Shown: positions 3,862-6,097 of the stretch, piece after piece
Layout: each line of letters starts with the position of its first letter
How positions within the stretch are numbered: position 1 is the first letter of the stretch
NCBI GenBank assembly: GCA_041859375.1
Contig: JBHEKP010000284.1
Location: 1 to 6,097 of the forward strand
Direction: 5' to 3'
From: JBHEKP01 sp041859375
GTDB taxonomy: Bacteria > Hydrogenedentota > Hydrogenedentia > Hydrogenedentales > CAITNO01
DNA: 6,097 nt
The notes under the pieces: generated by a model
Told to the model about the DNA's origin: nothing
Databases searched by the model: none
What the model saw: only the letters and a program-made list of their open reading frames with translations
Program-made: the position numbers and the translations under genes

Positions 3862-6097
3862 ATGCGGACAAGACGCCTTCTTCCCGCGCTGCTCATGATG
3901 TTCACGGCGGCCCTCGCCGCGGCCCAGCCCATGACCCTCGACGAGGCGCTGCCGAAAATCGGCGCGTGGTCCTACGGCGGCGACTTCGCCCCGTGCCAGC
4001 GGGTCATCGACGAGATTAACGCCGCGGGAACCGACGCCGCCGCGCAGGCGGCCCTCGCGCCTCGCCTCGCCGCCGCGCTCACCGGCGCGTCCCCCGACGC
4101 GCAAGTCTTCCTCTGCCGCGAACTGGCGAAGGTGGCCACGCCCGCCGAGGTTCCCGCCATCGCCGCGCTGCTCGCGGACCCGAAGACCAGCGACTCCGCC
4201 CGCCACGCCCTCGAAGCCATCCCCGGCGGCGGGGTGGATCAGGCGCTGCTCGACGCGCTCAAAACCGCGCGGGGCCGGGAAAAGGCGGGCATCCTCGGCT
4301 CCCTCGGCAGGCGCAACGCCCGCGCCGCCCAGGAAGCCGCCGCCGCCGCGCTGAAGGACAAGGACCTCGACGTGGCCCGCGCCGCCGCCGGATGCCTCGG
4401 CGCGCTGGGCGGCGCGCCCGCCCTCGCCAAACTCACGGAAACACTCGACTCCCAGAAGACCTCCGTGAAGCTGCGCCTCACCGTCGTGGAGTCCCTGCTG
4501 CGCGGCGCGGCCGTCACCGCGCCCTCCGATCCCGCCGCCGCCGCCGGCGCGTACACGCGCCTCACCGACACCACCGAGGACGCCAACATCCGCGCCGCCG
4601 CCCTGTGCGGGCTGGTCCGGCTCGATCCGGAGCGCAACGCCTTCATGCTCGCGGGGGCAATCACCGGCTTCGACGCGCAAAAGCGCAAGGCCGCGCTCAA
4701 CCTCGCCCGCATCCTGCCCCCGGAGGCGGTCACCCTCTCCCTTTGCCGCGCCCTGCCCGACATGCCGGACGAGCGCCGGGCGCAGGTTGTCGCCGTGCTG
4801 GCGGACCGGGCCGACCCCGCCGCCGCGCCCCATGTGTACCCCCTGCTCGACGCGCCCGCATTGCCCGTGCGCTTGGCCGCAATCACCGCGCTCGGCGTCC
4901 TGGGCGACGGCGCGGCCGTGCCCCCGCTCGTGAAGAAACTTTCCGCGAAACCGGAGGAGGCCGGGGCCGCCGCCGGGGCCCTCGCCGTGCTGAAGGGGGA
5001 CGGGGTGGACGGGTTCATCGCCGCGGAACTCGCCCCCGCCGCGCCCCCCGTCCGGGCGGCCCTTCTCGGCGTGCTCGGCGACCGCGCCGCCGCGGGGCAG
5101 GCCGGGGCAATCGCGCCGCACACCGCCGATCCGAACCCCGCCGTGCGCGCCGCCGCCTTCAAGGCACTCGGACGGATCCTTCCCCCGGACCAGGCGGGGA
5201 CCGCCGCGGAGGCCCTCGCCGCCGCGCCGCCCGACACGCTTGAAACCGCCGGAAACGCCCTCGCCGCCGTGCTGCGCCGCGCGGAGCCCGGTTCCGGGGC
5301 GGCCGCCCAAGCCGCCGCCGTCCTCGCGAAAACGCGCGGGACGGACGCGCGCGCCGCGCTTGTGCGCGCGCTGGGCGCGTCCGCCGACCCGGCGGTGCTC
5401 GACACCCTCGTCAACGCCGCGGAATACGGCAAAAAGGAGGTGCGCCTCGCCGCCATCGACACCCTCGGCGGCTGGCCCACGCCGGAGCCGCTCGACGCAA
5501 TCCGCAAACTGGCCAAACGGGCCCGCGCCGCCTACCGCGAGGCCGCCCTGGACGCGCTGCTCCGCCTGCTGAAAGCCCCCTCGGACCGCGGCCCCGCCGA
5601 CACCCTGGCGGTCTACCGGGAGGTGCTGCCCCGCGCGGGCTCCCCCGAAACGGCCAAAAAGATCATCTCCGGCATGGCGGGCGTGCGGGACAGGGCCGTG
5701 CTGGAGGCGCTCGCCCCCTATGCCGCGCAGGAGCAGTACAAGGCCGAGGCCCTCGCCGCCATGGACCGGGTCCGCGCCCTCTTTTTCACCGCCGCCTCGC
5801 CCGACAATCCCGGCGGTGCCGGTAGTGTGCTCGACAACGACCCGGAAACCCGTTGGCGCGGCGGCGCGCAGGCGGCGGGGAAATATCTCCAGATTGACCT
5901 GGGTGAAACCCTCACGGTGACCGGCGTCACCCTAGACAGCAGCCGTTCCCCCGGCGACATTCCCGCCGCGCTCGAAGTCTTCGTCAGCGCCGCCCCCGAC
6001 GAGCCCGGCCAGCCCGTCGCCGCCACGGCCGAGGTCGCCCCCGTCACCCGCGTTGACTTCGCCCCGGTGGCAGGCCGCCATGTGCGCGTCGCCGTCA
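3862..6097 (+). CDS. Exported HEAT-repeat protein with C-terminal F5/8 type C (discoidin-like) domain; 3' end outside window
   Basis: The frame is open from the ATG at 3862 to the last base (745 complete codons, no stop), so the gene is cut by the window edge. AAGGA at 3850-3854, seven bases upstream, supports the start. Residues 1-21 form a Sec signal peptide: RTRR, a hydrophobic core, then AAA before Q22. Residues ~25-630 are very Ala/Leu-rich and form repeated helical pairs of the HEAT/PBS-lyase type. Clear repeat helices are PVRLAAITALGVLGD (from 335), NPAVRAAAFKALGRI (from 425) and KEVRLAAIDTLGGW (from 525). From ~645 the character changes to beta-rich: D658-N-D-P-E-T-R-W665, then KYLQIDLGETLTVTGVTLD (674-692) and a LEVFVS strand, typical of an F5/8 type C carbohydrate-binding fold. 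That domain normally runs ~130-150 residues, so part of it and any further domain are missing. No catalytic domain is seen. Probable role: extracytoplasmic scaffold or binding partner for the upstream oxidoreductase; the function is not known. Confidence 0.88.
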   Translation, partial: MRTRRLLPALLMMFTAALAAAQPMTLDEALPKIGAWSYGGDFAPCQRVIDEINAAGTDAAAQAALAPRLAAALTGASPDAQVFLCRELAKVATPAEVPAIAALLADPKTSDSARHALEAIPGGGVDQALLDALKTARGREKAGILGSLGRRNARAAQEAAAAALKDKDLDVARAAAGCLGALGGAPALAKLTETLDSQKTSVKLRLTVVESLLRGAAVTAPSDPAAAAGAYTRLTDTTEDANIRAAALCGLVRLDPERNAFMLAGAITGFDAQKRKAALNLARILPPEAVTLSLCRALPDMPDERRAQVVAVLADRADPAAAPHVYPLLDAPALPVRLAAITALGVLGDGAAVPPLVKKLSAKPEEAGAAAGALAVLKGDGVDGFIAAELAPAAPPVRAALLGVLGDRAAAGQAGAIAPHTADPNPAVRAAAFKALGRILPPDQAGTAAEALAAAPPDTLETAGNALAAVLRRAEPGSGAAAQAAAVLAKTRGTDARAALVRALGASADPAVLDTLVNAAEYGKKEVRLAAIDTLGGWPTPEPLDAIRKLAKRARAAYREAALDALLRLLKAPSDRGPADTLAVYREVLPRAGSPETAKKIISGMAGVRDRAVLEALAPYAAQEQYKAEALAAMDRVRALFFTAASPDNPGGAGSVLDNDPETRWRGGAQAAGKYLQIDLGETLTVTGVTLDSSRSPGDIPAALEVFVSAAPDEPGQPVAATAEVAPVTRVDFAPVAGRHVRVAV

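Noticed and set aside
3613..5516. Leftward open frames of 565 and 425 codons opposite the oxidoreductase 3' end and the HEAT gene
   Set aside because: Both are Gly/Arg- or Ala/Ser-rich shadows of the rightward coding frames. The rightward frame has signal peptide, repeat and discoidin features, whereas these have none.
4392..5572. Rightward frames of 283 and 110 codons inside the HEAT gene
   Set aside because: They are Arg/Pro/Ala-rich, out of frame with the open reading frame from 3862, and show no motifs. They are shifted readings of the HEAT-repeat sequence.
4000..5700. GCC/GCG-rich tracts as a DNA tandem repeat or microsatellite array
   Set aside because: No fixed repeat unit is seen at the DNA level. 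The repetitiveness comes from alanine-rich helical repeats coded with biased codons.

Overview
The window is a high-GC bacterial chromosome segment, roughly two thirds or more G+C by eye, with dense coding and no mobile elements, RNA genes or CRISPR arrays that I can see. It looks Gram-negative: there is a Tat-exported oxidoreductase and a second protein with a Sec-type signal peptide. Tat-exported Gfo/Idh/MocA enzymes next to exported HEAT-repeat/discoidin proteins suggest a carbohydrate-degrading lineage of the Planctomycetota, Lentisphaerota/Verrucomicrobiota or Hydrogenedentota type. That placement is an inference from gene style, not from any marker gene.

Layout: positions 26-2357 hold a leftward three-gene housekeeping operon, transcribed pgsA (phosphatidylglycerophosphate synthase), then alr (alanine racemase), then a YacP/Rae1-like NYN-domain ribonuclease. 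The gaps are only 16 and 15 nt. A 155-nt divergent intergenic region (2358-2512) follows. It carries a candidate promoter for each direction, a hairpin, and a clear Shine-Dalgarno site. Positions 2513-6097 hold a rightward pair: a twin-arginine Gfo/Idh/MocA oxidoreductase and, 14 nt downstream, a long exported HEAT-repeat protein that is entering a C-terminal F5/8-type-C (discoidin-like) domain when the window ends. This last gene has no stop codon inside the window, so any ORF list that requires a stop would miss it, although it covers more than a third of the sequence.

Functionally, the left operon supplies basic envelope building blocks (anionic phospholipid and D-alanine) plus an RNA-processing enzyme. 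The right operon looks like an exported module, probably acting on sugars or glycosides outside the cytoplasm: a cofactor-carrying oxidoreductase with a large alpha-solenoid protein that has a possible glycan-binding domain. The substrate cannot be read from the sequence. The points most worth checking are the exported two-gene module, a pgsA promoter placed so close to its start codon that the mRNA may be leaderless, and a hairpin plus T-run at the predicted 5' end of the oxidoreductase mRNA.
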